From Xiphophorus maculatus (Eukaryota > Chordata > Actinopteri > Cyprinodontiformes > Poeciliidae): a stretch of DNA of 64,000 bases. Each line of letters starts with the position of its first letter. The stretch's first letter is position 1. The stretch lies in assembly GCF_002775205.1 (NCBI RefSeq), contig NC_036456.1:7777463-7841462 (forward strand), read 5' to 3'. Made by a program: the position numbers and the translations under genes. Below are positions 53,340 to 64,000 of the stretch, piece after piece. The notes below the pieces were generated by a model. That model had not been told where the DNA came from, did not search any database, and saw only the letters and a program-made list of their open reading frames with translations.

Positions 53340-54050
53340 ATATTTTAAAGCAGCACCTCAACCAACCTGCTCATTCTGTGACATCAGCAACCCGGATATC
53401 AGGGAGAGCGTTGTGGACCTCCACAGGTCTGTTTACTCCTGCAGTGCAATTTCCTGTTGCCCGAAGCTGCAAAGTTTGTTTCCTTAATGGACAGTATTAT
53501 GTTAAGTCAACTTTTTTGAGCTTTACATCGTGTCATAATCCTTCATCAAAAACATAAGTGAAGTGCTACCTTGATTCTTTCATGCATGTTTGCGAAATTC
53601 TTTAATCTCCATGGCAACCACTCAAAATACCTGTGTGGACCTAGCGCTGCAGTTTCTGAGCTATCCCATCACAGAGCAGCCCTCTGCCATGACTTCCCCG
53701 TTACGCTCCTTCAGACTAGCCAGCAGCAATTAGCAAACACCTGGTGGAACTGCACATCTGCTGAACTCATTATACGAGCTACTACTCAGTGCAACGCAGT
53801 AAAAACACTGTTAAAGGGTTAACAGAGAAGCGATGTGTGATGACTTTCTGAAGGCGGAGTGTCAGGAAGCTCAGGAGTTTTTGAAGAGACAACAGCCCAA
53901 TTTCAAGGAATTAAATCGGTAAGTAACATTTCTTTCAAGTTATATTTGATAAATACAGCATTTTTGTAACAACTGAAGGTAACATAGTTACTTGATTGTG
54001 TTGTAAAATGGCACTATATGCCTGGAAAATACATAGTGCAGGCCCTTTAA
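53340..54050. mobile_element. High-copy fish repeat ending in a TTAAAGGG...CCCTTTAA unit
   Basis: The segment 53811-54050 (240 bp) begins TTAAAGGG and ends CCCTTTAA, a terminal inverted repeat around a possible TTAA target site. The sequence to its left (gcagtttctgagctatccca, acacctggtggaactgcaca) also resembles a dispersed fish repeat, so the true element may start near 53.34 kb. It contains an exon-like stretch, MCDDFLKAECQEAQEFLKRQ, ending at a GTAAGT. I read this as part of the repeat. Confidence 0.5.
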
Positions 54051-54289
54051 AAATCTCAGTTCTGTATTCTGTAGGAATGGATCAAAATTACAGCAAACTG
54101 TTGTGAAAAGCTTTTTAAAAGTTACCCGAAACATTTGTAGTTAGTCGTACCATTTGAATTCAATTGTACAGAATATTAAAAATATTTATGCAAACTTTTG
54201 AATTTGAATAAAATGCCTCTTCCTTTTTTCATGCATTTTTAGAAAAAATAAAAAAAATTTGGTAAAAAAAACCAGGAAAGATTTAGTCG

Positions 54290-54670
54290 GATTCAAAGTC
54301 AGCTGCTCAATGTACTAATGGTGGAGAAACAACTTACCGTTACAGGAAAACCGTTTACCCGCTGTCGTTGGCGGCTATGCTAACTAGCCTTAGCATTCAC
54401 GGCGGACTCTACGGTCGGAAACTAGCTGTAGTGTAGCAGAGAGCAAGGAGGAGCTTGATTGACAGCGCTAAGACCCTCCTCTTGGCTCTGATTGGTTGTT
54501 TTTGACCAGGCATGGCACACTTGTGCAGATGGCAGTAAGCACCACAGCGAGGAGGCAAGAGGAGCTCGATTTTTTCCGTAGAGTATTTGCCTTACGATAT
54601 ACTGTCGTCACCTGGGGACAGTTTTAACATAAAACATATTGTTCATAAAAGCTACGCACTGCAGCTTTTA
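54290..54670. repeat. Dispersed fish repeat fragment
   Basis: Contains gagcttgattgacagcgcta, cctcttggctctgattggtt and a closing ataaaagctacgcactgcag, modules I associate with a common fish MITE-like repeat. No transposase, and borders are uncertain. Confidence 0.4.
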
Positions 54671-55386
54671 AAAGGGTGAGGTGAGGTCAAATGACAGCCG
54701 TCGGATTTCCTGCAGAAAATACGCTCGCTCTCGAGGGCCACGTCATGAACGAGAGACTCTCCCAACCGCTCGTGTGCCGTCTCATTCTTGCTCAGCTGAG
54801 CTCCTGTTATCGCTTTGTGGGGAGGAAGAAGAATCCTCTGTGGGCAGCTGGTAATGTGGGTTAACCACTCGGAGCTGGCTGACAGCAGAATGTTTTCAAA
54901 GGCGAAGGGGGCGGCAGGAAGAGCCGAACACCCTCCCCTCCCTTCTTCTAACGAGGAGCTTGTGACTGTGCGATGTGATGTGTCTGATAAGCTCCGTGGG
55001 CATCGCAAACTGGGGTCAAAATCACACGAAACTAATGTAAACAGAAGCATGGCGGCTGATGGCTGGTTGGAGTGAGACTCGAAATTATAATATTGTTAGC
55101 TAATTTTAAAAAAAAGTGACTAAACGATATAGTTTATTCTCTTCTTAATGACATTTCACAATTACTCAGGAACACTTTGGTAGGACTGGGTTATGCCTTG
55201 AGAACTGCATGCTACAGATTTAGCGCGGCGTATCAAACATGCTATCAAAGAAAGCGACATGTTCAGCGCAGTAATTTATTTAATTCATTCTATTGGAAAA
55301 AGTCCGGTGCTTTTATTTCACTGACATTCGTGCTGATTTAGGTAATTACAGCCTCCAGCCGATGTACTCGGTTTCTCAGTAAATTA

Positions 55387-55590
55387 CACTGCAAAAACAC
55401 AAAATCTTACCAAGTACTCTTGGTCAAGTTTCTAGTGCAAATATCTTAATAGACTTACGATAAGACAAAACTAACTGACAAGTAACTTTTTAGCGAGACA
55501 CAGGAGCTTGTTTTAAGTCAGTTCCTTAATACTGATGAAAAAGTACAAGTTTCACTAGCAGATTATTTCACTTATAACTAGTACTACTCT
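55387..55590. mobile_element. MITE copy B (cactgcaa...cacaaaatctta family)
   Basis: Shares ordered modules with 22743-22978: cactgcaaaaacacaaaatc, tagtgcaaatatcttaat, ataagacaaaactaac and gcttgttttaagtca. The right half is less well preserved than in copy A. Confidence 0.75.
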
Positions 55591-55769
55591 ACTTTTTCTA
55601 ACTCATTTCTTCCTTCCACTCAACTTTCCGTCAATATAATTGAATACAGTATTCAGTTGGCAGCCAGCTTCTACAGCAATGATCTTTTGTGTGCTGGCCT
55701 AAGGCAGAGGGTAACTAAGCTGCTGCTTAGGGTTCAGTTGCCTCCCATAAATGCTTGAATTTTAACATC

Positions 55770-55895
55770 CATCCATTTTCTTACGCCCTTGTCCCTAGTG
55801 GGGTCGGGAGGTGCTGGTGTCTATCTCCAGCTAACGTTCCGGGCGAGAGGCGGGGTTCATCCTGGACAGGTCGCCAGTCTGTCGCAGGGCAAGAA
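55770..55895 (-). mobile_element. LINE/SINE 3' tail fragment
   Basis: Read on + from the end: catccattttctta, cccttgtccctagtggggtc, gggaggtgctggtgtctatc, tccagctaacgttccgggcg and gtcgccagtctgtcgcaggg. On - this ends ...taagaaaatggatggatg, the simple-repeat tail of a non-LTR element. It matches the inverted fragment at 16.18-16.24 kb. Confidence 0.65.
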
Positions 55896-57130
55896 TTGTA
55901 ACATATTTAAGTAAATTTCTATATTGTTTATTGCGAACATTAGCATTAAATTAGTTCCGTCAGCTTCCACGTTGATGAAAGATTCTTACTTGTTGAAAAT
56001 TTAAACCTAAGATTGAAAGGGATTGGGAAGTTTACTTTGTAAAAGTGAAAAGAAAAAAAAAATCCTCATTGTTTTATTGTTTTGTGTTGCCATAGTTACA
56101 CTCTGATGCTATGAATTTAATCTTTGTGTGTGAGCTTTGGCTTCTGCCCAAACAGCTCTTACCAATTAGTAACCAGTAACATGTGAAGCACTGCTAGTTC
56201 TGATGACGTTCTTAAACAGGAAGTTGGGCCCCGAAATCCGATTCTGCCCAGGGCACCACACAATCTTTTGCCGGCCCTGCTTACTGTCCTTTTTTTTGGT
56301 TGCTTTTTTTACACGCTGAGTTCTGATGGAAAGTTGAATTCTTTCAGCATGTAGCACATGATTTTTTTTCTTGTTTCCTATGGAGTTATGTAAGCCCAAT
56401 GAAAGTGTGAGGAGCAGCACCTCCAGCGTTTTACCCGAGCTGCTCCGTCCATCCACCCACCCATCCCGTCCTCATCCATCCTCCGCTCTCCACCTCTTTC
56501 GCCTCCTCAGCTCCCTTATCCCCCCCCCCCCTTCTCTGGGAAACTGTTGCGCTCTGAGTAAAGACGGCCTTAACTAGATCTGATCGCTGGATGGGCGCCT
56601 TCAAAATAAAAGCACGAATGAAACACAGGCTAAAAATGCCAAAGGGAACTGGGGAGCGCTCGGAAGCGTTGCTAAAAATGCGCATGTTTTCAAAACATAT
56701 TAAAGGGGAAATCATTACGTCTACATATTGAAACCGATGAATAGGTCGTTATAAAGTTCTAATATCTAAATTTCGAGAAATTGTTTGACTTCGCGGCAAG
56801 GAAATGTAAGGTTTTAGCTTAAATCTTGTGTAGTTAAGGATTTATTTTTCTTTACACATCGAAATACACATTTTAAATTTCCAAAGGCCCATTTTTAAAC
56901 ACTGATTTTGAAGTTTGAGCCGGATGTCTTTCATCTTAGATTCTGTCCAACATTCCGAGCAGCAGCTGAGACTCTCCTCCACATACACACACACGCACAT
57001 TTACAAATCTGACTCCTAGTCCAAAACAATGAGTGCGCACGACGCACAGCCTGCTCCAAACCTCTCCAACAAATGCGGACTTTTCCCTCCAGGGCCGTCC
57101 GTAGCATGCGTCTCAAGGAGAAGGACCACG

Positions 57131-57213
57131 GGAGTATAACTTGACAATTATCGGAGTTTTTGTTTGTCCTTCTTCTCCTCTTTTATGAGTGTGTATGAGT
57201 CTGTGGAGAAACT
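57131..57213 (+). promoter_or_regulatory. nhsl2: nhsl2 5' UTR / promoter-proximal region
   Basis: Sequence just upstream of the nhsl2 start codon. GC content rises sharply into exon 1, suggesting a CpG-rich promoter. A pyrimidine run (tgtccttcttctcctctttt) precedes the ATG by about 25 nt. The transcription start is not determined. Confidence 0.4.
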
Positions 57214-57508
57214 ATGCCGTTCTGCAAGCGCACCATTCTCCCCAAAGATGTGTGCAAGGCCGACGGCGGCGGCGGCGGCGGCGGGAGGCTGCCGGCGGAG
57301 GTGTTCGGGGAGCTGGCGGACGTATGCGGCACGTCCCTGTGCTCGGTGCTGCGGCAGCTCTCGGATCTGTCCCGGCACTCGGTGAGCATCCTGGAGGAGC
57401 TGGAAGGGGAGCTGGTGTCCGTGTGCCGCCGCTCCGGCGCGCTGGAGGGCAGACTGGTCCTGTTGCAGAGGCACGTCGCCGAGCTGCTCAGCAAGCCCCC
57501 GCCAAGAG
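57214..57508 (+). CDS. nhsl2: nhsl2 exon 1 (partial gene)
   Basis: This exon encodes the N-terminal 98 residues of a Nance-Horan syndrome family protein. It begins MPFCKRTILPKDVCKAD, the MPF-x-KR start typical of NHS, NHSL1 and NHSL2, then has seven glycines from a (GGC)6GGG run at 57265-57285. A helical WAVE-homology segment follows at about residues 33-93 (ADVCGTSLCSVLRQLSDLSR, then HSVSILEELEGELVSV). This domain links NHS proteins to Scar/WAVE and Abi and to actin remodelling at the cell edge (family knowledge). The exon ends AGAG|GTAAGAGG in phase 1, and the remaining exons lie beyond the window. The paralogue choice rests mainly on position next to rps4x, matching human NHSL2 at Xq13.1. 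The sequence alone fits the family but does not separate NHSL2 from NHSL1 with certainty. ATG 57214 has no in-frame competitor that fits the family. Confidence 0.87.
57265..57285 (+). repeat. (GGC)n tract in nhsl2 exon 1
   Basis: Six GGC codons plus GGG encode seven glycines. It is a likely length-variable site. Confidence 0.9.
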
Positions 57509-57699
57509 GTAAGAGGAAATGAAAAGAAGAAGAAAAAAAACAAAACATCAAAGTGCAAGAGGTCAAGAAAAAAAAAAAAAAACTCACCTGGAGTAAGTGT
57601 GCGGCTCCCAGCTGCTTGGTTGTCACGCTCAACGCCACGCTTGAGTTTAGTGTCATTTTTGCAAGTTTCTATTCAGCCTCCGCACATCCTCAAAAAGTG

Positions 57700-58195
57700 G
57701 TAAAAAGTATCATATTCATGTATGTAAATGTACGACATATTAAATTCATTCAACATAAATGAGTTGAGCTTAAATACAATTCAGTTTGGTTGTGGCAGGA
57801 CTATTTAATCTCATACATTGTTTGTAGTCTTATTTTTTTTTTCTCACAGGACTTTACATTTAGGCCAAAATTTGAAGCTTACGCAAATATTTACCGTGTT
57901 CTGTTACTAGAAACCAGCTGCTATAGTCTTGCTAGCGAGCTAGCTTTAGCCTCGCTAGCTCGGGAAAAGCTAGTTAGCTTTTTTACGTCCATCATGGTTA
58001 ATTGCAAATTTATTGCCATTTGGCTGGACAATGTTCATTTTAGCTAAAATGCTCACTTCTGTTGACAACCCGTTTGATATTTTTATTTGCAATTTCTTTT
58101 TTGTCCATTGCTGTTGTGATACCAGTCTTAAATTCTATTAATAATAGTCTTAAAAAGTCTTATAGTTGAGCGGTGAAACCCTGTTGTTAAAGAAA
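57700..58195. repeat. Interspersed repeat family 'GTCTTAAAAAG', copy 4
   Basis: Contains gttgtggcaggactatttaa, tattttttttttctcacagg, cttgctagcgagctagc, ttacgtccatcatggttaat, tttattgccatttggctgg, acaatgttcattt and a closing gtcttaaaaagtcttatag, gaaaccctg. Confidence 0.75.
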
Positions 58196-61100
58196 AGAAG
58201 TTGTACTTTTGTGTTCAGTTGCTTTTAAATTTCTATTTAAAACGGAAACAGGATATTGATTAAAATCTCACATGAAACTTGAGTTTACGTGACGTAAAAT
58301 TAGAGATTAGAGAAAAAAATCTACATGGGTCAAAATCTGCATGCAAGCTCCTTCTTTCTTATGAGTGCAACATGACTTTTACTCATGAACTTGCTGGTTT
58401 CCAGGATGCTCCTGAATGCAGCACGTGGGTGTGGAGAGAAAAATGTGAACTTGTGAGCTGAAGTGCAGGGATGTTTTGCGTGCTTTTGTCGTTTTTGTTA
58501 CCTTACCTGTCACACGTGTTCCCTCCCGGTCTGGTGTAATGTTTTGTTTAGTTTTTATGTTTTCATTCCAAAGCTCTGCCGATGTCATAGCCCAGCTGTA
58601 GTATTAAAAATGAGTCATCTACAGACTCAGCTTACAGCGACTCATAAAAGTGATTTCATTTGCATGTTTGTAGGATGCATGTGTGAAGTTTCTCATGAAG
58701 CGTACCAGTGTTCTCCTTTAAATCTGAGTTTTTTGTGTCCTTTTCTGAAAGCCTCAGAAAACAGCACAGTGGGGCTGGATACCTTGCAGTGTCAGAAGCA
58801 GATTTGCCCTTCAAAAGAAGGAAACCAGGATATTTCAATTGTTTTACAGTTGATTTTGATGACAATCTTGCATCAGGTTTAGGCAGCAAGAGAAATAATA
58901 GTAATAATAGTAAAATCTGCAATAATACTCTTACAATTTTGAGACGTAAAGCACTAATTGTAGCTAAATTAGTGCACAATTTCAGCATGTTCCTTCTGTG
59001 CGCATGTAATTGTGTGATTGCACTTTCTTACTTGTCTAATTTATTAGGCACACCTTGCTAGTACAGGGTTGGACCCAACGTTTGCCTTCAGAACTGGTTT
59101 AAATCTTGGCAGTGTTGATTTAACGAGGCGGGCAAAAACAGTTCCAAGAGATTTTAGCTCATGTTGACAGGACAGCATCACACAGTTTCAATTGTTTGTA
59201 TAACTGATAAAGTTTATGTTGTCATGATTGCTCTGACTTTATCTCAAAGTATCACTCAGAAACTGAAAAGAGTTAATACTGACTGTAGACAGAGCAACCT
59301 TTTACCTAAAGTATGGCGCACTGACTGATAGAATAAATGCGAACATTTTTACATTTCTGCCTACCTGCTCACCAGTCTAGGATGTTCAAACTCAAAAGGC
59401 AAGTGATGTCAGTTCTTAAACGATGGGAAATAATTTATTCATTTCTTCGTCCTCCAGCTCTCCTTCACATGACCCCGAAATCACCATCTCTGTGATAAAA
59501 CATAGTGATGGCAGCATGATTTATTATTATTATTATTTTTTTTTTCATATTAATGTGTTAGAATGATTCAGTGCTTCTCTCCTTTACAATTACAATATAT
59601 TACTTTTTTTGGCCCGTATGCGTCCAATGAACTACATTCAAGTTTGTGGTTATAAAGTTGCATTGTAGTATTTTTCTAATCTGGCCATTGCTGCTCTACG
59701 CAATTTTGCTCTATTCTCATTTCCTTTCAGTGTTCTGTCTGGGCTTTCTCCCATTGGGCTGGATTTCAAAACCTGGCCAATCAGCGAACAGAAAATATCA
59801 ATGATGACGTAGATTTTTTGAGATGACTGTTGATGTTATTTCAATATTTGAAAGCATGGACTGAACAACGACAGGCAGACTACAACTTTAAAGCAGTGCA
59901 GAAAATCTTTCACAACGTCTCCTGTTTGCTGATTGGCCCGGGTGAAATTCTGCAGGAGAAATCGTGCTTAATGGGAGGAAAGCCTAGATGAAGAGAGATG
60001 AGAATTGAGCAGATTTGCATAGAAAGGAAGTAGTGAACTTTATAGCGTTGAAAGTTGTCCGTGACATGTGCAATGTCACAGTCAAACTTTAGTGATTGTA
60101 TAAAATTTAAAATGTCAACAGAGTCCACAGCAGTCGTTTCTCAATAGCCGAGACTCCAGACGCTCTGTACGAAGCAAAGCATAGAACAAGAGGCTGGTTT
60201 CTACCAGGCTAGTACTTTACGAGACTCTACAAGAAAGTAATTATTTTTGGATTGTATTGGGCCAAAAGCAGAAGAACTAGTAACTAGTAAGGCGCCGCCC
60301 AGATGGAATAATGGCAGATTTGCACCTTAGCATTAATCTCTGCACAGACTTCACACTGGTTTCCCTCCCCTGCTTACATGATGGGCCTCAAGAGTGACCA
60401 AAAGAGTGAAGCAAGAAGGCCGCTAACATGAGGCAGCCAGCAGTCTGTCTGTGTGTGAGAGTTAGTATGTATAGCATCACCAGACAGAAAGAGAAACACC
60501 CTTTAAACACAGACCAGATGCGGGGCTGGAAGGAGAGGAAGAAAGATATTTTTTTTAAAAAGAAAAAAAGGAAAGCAAGTCTTCCTTTAGCTGACTTCCC
60601 AAGGATCCGTGTGTGTAGGTGCTCCTCTCTGTGGTGCTGGGATGCATCATCTTAACTCCCAAAATTCTGCGTGGGTTCTTCCTGTACCGCTACCACGTGG
60701 GCAGAATCACACAGCTTAAACAATCAATACACGCATTGTGGGGCCTTCATCTTCACTGCATCTTTATTATTATTTTTTATTTCACCTCCTACTGTTTAAA
60801 TAAAGATAGAAAACACTGATGCTGAAGTCGCTAACGTAACGAGGTGAAATGTTTTTGGTTGTTGTTGATTTTAACTCGACGGCTGGTATGAGATTGCCAA
60901 AATATGACAATATTTTAAGCAAAAGTTTAAACAAAAATGTTTTATTTAAAACTTACTGGTGCTGAAGTAATATAAACGATTAATTATTACGGTTTCAATG
61001 ATGTTTCTATAACTTATTTTGACTTGGATACATTAACCGAATAGGAATAACAACTAAATAGGAAAAACAACTGGTATATATATATACATATATACTGTAT

Positions 61101-62514
61101 GTATTTGCACAGATTATTGTAAGCTAATCTTTAATTGTGATCTGACATAAAAACGTGAAAACATAGCCTGTTTATGCTAGAGTTGACATTGGTGTTGCTT
61201 CTGGATGTATTTAGTGCTTTCTGCTTTGTGAGTCCGGTGCAGAAAGAAAACGGATAAAACAAAGCAGATTTGTAAATTTCCTCGCCTATTTTCTCTTTTT
61301 TTATGTGCGATAATGTTGAAACATTATACCGATTCTACTAGAATACACAATTAGTGTGCATAAGTGTGCATAATAAGGTTGTTTTTTGTAAAAGAGTACA
61401 TACTTTGCGAATTTCTTTAATTTGCCTGACTAATCCCTGTCACTGCCACCTGCTTTCATGTTTGGCTAGCGTCTGGCACTTGGGGGATTTCAAATTTGCT
61501 AGCTTGAAACCAGCTAACATTCCTCCCCCCCCTTCATTCATGTGCAGAAAAATCACTCGCACGTGTGCCTTTCCGCGAGTAACAACCGCTGACATTCCCC
61601 CCGTCCACCTGCCAAAAAAAGGGAAACTAACACTGAAACACATGTTCCGGCCCCAGATGAGGGGATTTTTTCCACCCAGTTCGGAGTTTGTACAAGAGTC
61701 AGATCTCCCACGGCCTGTTTCCAGAAAACCGTTGCACAGAGGATCGAAGCCGGGTTCCTCTGCCCAAGGAGAGGAGGAAGGAGTCACACTGATACAGAGA
61801 GGATGTTGCTCTTGAGTTAAGGAAGGATGATATCAGGGGAGAAGGCGTGCATGTGTGGTACACTTTCCACTGGAAGTTGTCACTCAGAAGGGCCTGAACT
61901 TGAGGACTTTGTCCTCTGGAGCGTTCGCACACTGGACTTATTTCCTGCCACGTTCTGTTGGCTGCTGTTCACTATAAGGGGACAAAGTGTTCCAAGCATG
62001 TCGAAGAAAGCAGCAATGCATTCTTTTTGCAACATTTACTTTAATCAGATTTTTCAGATTGTATCTGTTCTACCTTGTTTTTATGGGCTCATATGATTAG
62101 ATAGAATAGTGAAACATTGGAGTTATGTGCCTTTGCCAAAAACATTGCAGGGATCACTTACATCTGTCAAAAGGGTTTGTGTTTAGTAGCTATGAGCAAT
62201 AAATATCTTACCTGCTGGATATAATTCCTTTTAATTGAGGTCATAGGTCCAAAGATAAGGTCACTCCATGTGAATCACCTTCCCCTGAGCTACAGTTCAA
62301 ATCGTCTCAGTAACAAAATCTGTTGATATCTGAAGGTGGATGAAAGCTAGCAAAGTCTTGTTCTTGACCTACTTGTCTGGGCTAAGAAAAACAAAACTGA
62401 CTGACCAACATGCAGCGGTTTGGAATTTAAAAATCTATGTTTAAAGGCTTTACATGTAATTAATATCATGTCTCTGGCAAATGGCTTTAGTGGTCTCTAT
62501 CAATGTGTCTGCAC

Positions 62515-62940
62515 ATCTTTAAAAAGGTCTTATTTCAGGTACCTAAAATTAAGGCCTTAAACTTTCTTAAATTAATTTTGAAAGTAGTAAGTTGGCCTTA
62601 AAAACGTGGAGATTTCTGTCAGGCAAAAGCTTGAGTCACACTCAGACATCTTCCTTGCGTTCTGTGACTTGAGGTGGTTGAGGCTACCAATAACAACCTG
62701 CTAATGTGTCCTTGTTAGCTAGCTAGCTTTTTTGCATCTATCATGGTAAGTTCAAATTTATTGCCAGTTGACTAGACAACGTTCGCCTTTGCCAGTGGCT
62801 CACTTGTGCCACCCCAAAGCTTAGCATCTAGATTTGTTATTTGTTTGGTCTTTAATTTAATTCAAGGTGGCAATAAAAAAGATATTAAAAAGTCTTAAAT
62901 TTGACTTGCTAAAATCTGCAGGAACTCTGGTTATATTTGG
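62515..62940. repeat. Interspersed repeat family 'GTCTTAAAAAG', copy 5
   Basis: Contains aaaaaggtcttatttcag, ctgtcaggcaaaagcttgag, agacatcttccttgcgttct, ttgttagctagctagctt, tgcatctatcatggtaagtt, tttattgccagttgactag, acaacgttcgcctttg and a closing aaaaagtcttaaatttgac with tgcaggaactctgg. Confidence 0.75.
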
Positions 62941-64000
62941 TAGAAATTCAGATTAGTTGTTCACATAGACCACAGCTATCGACTGTCAAGACCAACGTTG
63001 ACTTCTACTATTTTAAAACAACTGTAGTCTAGAAAGTGTCACAGTGTCTAATGCTATCATTGCTTTTTATGCTTCTTCTAACCCTGGTCACATAGATGTC
63101 AATAATTATTCATTTAGGAAATGGACATGTGAAAGTACCTCTGCAAAATGTACGGACAAAGGAACATTTAAATCGTTACTGGTCCAAATAACTTCCTGTT
63201 ACACACACAAAATGTGCATTTAAGCCCTTTAAATAGAAAAGTATGTATCTTAATGAAGAGTATTTAATTTACTGCTTTCCTTTTCCATCTGGTAAATACG
63301 CTGGCCAGTTCTGCATCATCGTTATGGATCATGAACCATTGTAAATAATCACAGACCTTCATGTAAATAAACCTCTGAAGTGAATGTGGCTTTTATAAAC
63401 TCCTGGGACATTTTGTGGGATTTGAGTTTTTTCTTGGTACGACAATAGTAAATGTATTGCTTATCTGATTTGTAGCTAGATCTTAAACCAGAACCATGTT
63501 CAGAAAAATATGAACTATTGCTTTAAACTGAATGAAATGTGCTAGTAAAATATGACTAATTAGGATATTAAAAAAAACATACTTTGTGTTTTTGCTGTAT
63601 AAAACTAAATACTCTCTGCTCTGTTAAAGGAAACTTTGAAAGCTTATTTCAATTCTTAGGTCTATATTGAGTTAAGGCTAGTTTCTATGTAATTAAGCTT
63701 TTATTTTACGCTTTTATTTTCGAGTAGCTAATGGGTCTAAAGTGTTTGTTGAGGCAACAAGAGCGAATCCTTCCTCCCTCTCCTCGTTCTCACGGGTACG
63801 TCATCCTAATTACTCAAATGTCTTCCCTCCAACTCTGAAAACTTTGGAAACAAAAGAAGCTCAAATGAAAACTTTAAATTAAACCGATATTCATTCGATT
63901 TTTCCTTATTTTCTTTAATCACGAATATAACTTTTGACGACTCAACTTCCCGGCTCAAGTTTTATAATCCCACACAAGTTGTTTTTTTGTTTTTTTTTAA

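Larger units (their letters stand above)
45670..57130. other. Intergenic region rps4x - nhsl2
   Basis: About 11.5 kb with no convincing protein-coding gene. It holds several repeat copies listed separately. Between 47.8 and 50.8 kb there are weak open frames of up to 142 codons (48416-48844, +) with no recognisable motif, and nothing there looks like ercc6l or pin4, which lie in this interval in human. A 21-bp exact direct repeat occurs at 49561 and 50738. Confidence 0.55.
57509..64000 (+). other. nhsl2: nhsl2 intron 1, 5' part
   Basis: Starts at the GTAAGAGG donor of exon 1 and runs off the window. NHS-family genes have very large first introns, so the lack of exons here fits. It contains two copies of the GTCTTAAAAAG repeat, short TA runs near 61.08 kb and ordinary AT-rich DNA. 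No alternative first exon with an NHS-like start is visible. Confidence 0.7.

Noticed and set aside
53832..53921. Exon-like ATG frame MCDDFLKAEC... with GTAAGT donor
   Set aside because: Lies inside a dispersed fish repeat with TTAA-type ends. No matching downstream exon found.
45670..57130. ercc6l or pin4 gene expected from human synteny
   Set aside because: No open frame with SNF2 helicase or parvulin features was seen, but a spliced, divergent gene cannot be fully excluded by eye.
57148..57656. Two long open frames on the - strand across nhsl2 exon 1 (136 and 157 codons)
   Set aside because: They are antisense shadows of a GC-rich coding exon. The + strand frame has the family start, helical domain and splice donor.

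Overview
This window is nuclear DNA from a ray-finned fish, probably a percomorph-type teleost. The genes have vertebrate-style GT-AG split exons, poly(A) signals, long introns, a 5'TOP ribosomal-protein promoter, and abundant fish-type repeats (RTE/Rex3-like and L2-like LINE ends, Tc1 fossils, hAT-like and other MITEs, tRNA-derived SINEs, long GATA/TATC, CA and AT microsatellites). No bacterial, phage, CRISPR or plasmid features are present. The species cannot be fixed from the sequence alone.

Layout, left to right: (1) the 3' end of hdac8 on +, with the penultimate exon at 1606-1701, a 9-kb intron, and a last exon with only seven coding codons at 10656-10678. (2) An AT-rich satellite block (12.36-13.62 kb) invaded by a 394-bp TA-flanked MITE. 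(3) On -, an unrecognised coiled-coil protein gene (13896-15443) with an apparent 204-bp in-frame intron. (4) About 17 kb of repeat-rich intergenic DNA, then cited1 on + (32377-32958). (5) rps4x on +, complete in seven exons (40582-45607, 263 aa), whose introns 3 and 6 each carry a copy of the same box C/D snoRNA. (6) About 11.5 kb of repeat-rich intergenic DNA. (7) Exon 1 of nhsl2 on + (57214-57508), followed by the start of a long intron that fills the rest of the window.

The set hdac8 - cited1 - rps4x - nhsl2 matches the gene content and order of human Xq13.1 (HDAC8, CITED1, RPS4X, then ERCC6L/PIN4 and NHSL2), so this is a conserved vertebrate synteny block. I found no ercc6l or pin4 between rps4x and nhsl2. 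The four genes are unrelated in function: a histone deacetylase, a CBP/p300-binding co-activator, a small-subunit ribosomal protein and an actin-regulatory scaffold. There is one local functional link: rps4x makes a 40S protein, and its introns appear to encode a snoRNA that guides 2'-O-methylation of 18S rRNA of the same subunit.

The most notable items are the duplicated snoRNA in rps4x, the unrecognised coiled-coil gene, several perfect short-loop hairpins (28-bp, 16-bp and 15-bp arms), and a five-copy interspersed repeat family, one copy of which sits just downstream of a snoRNA.
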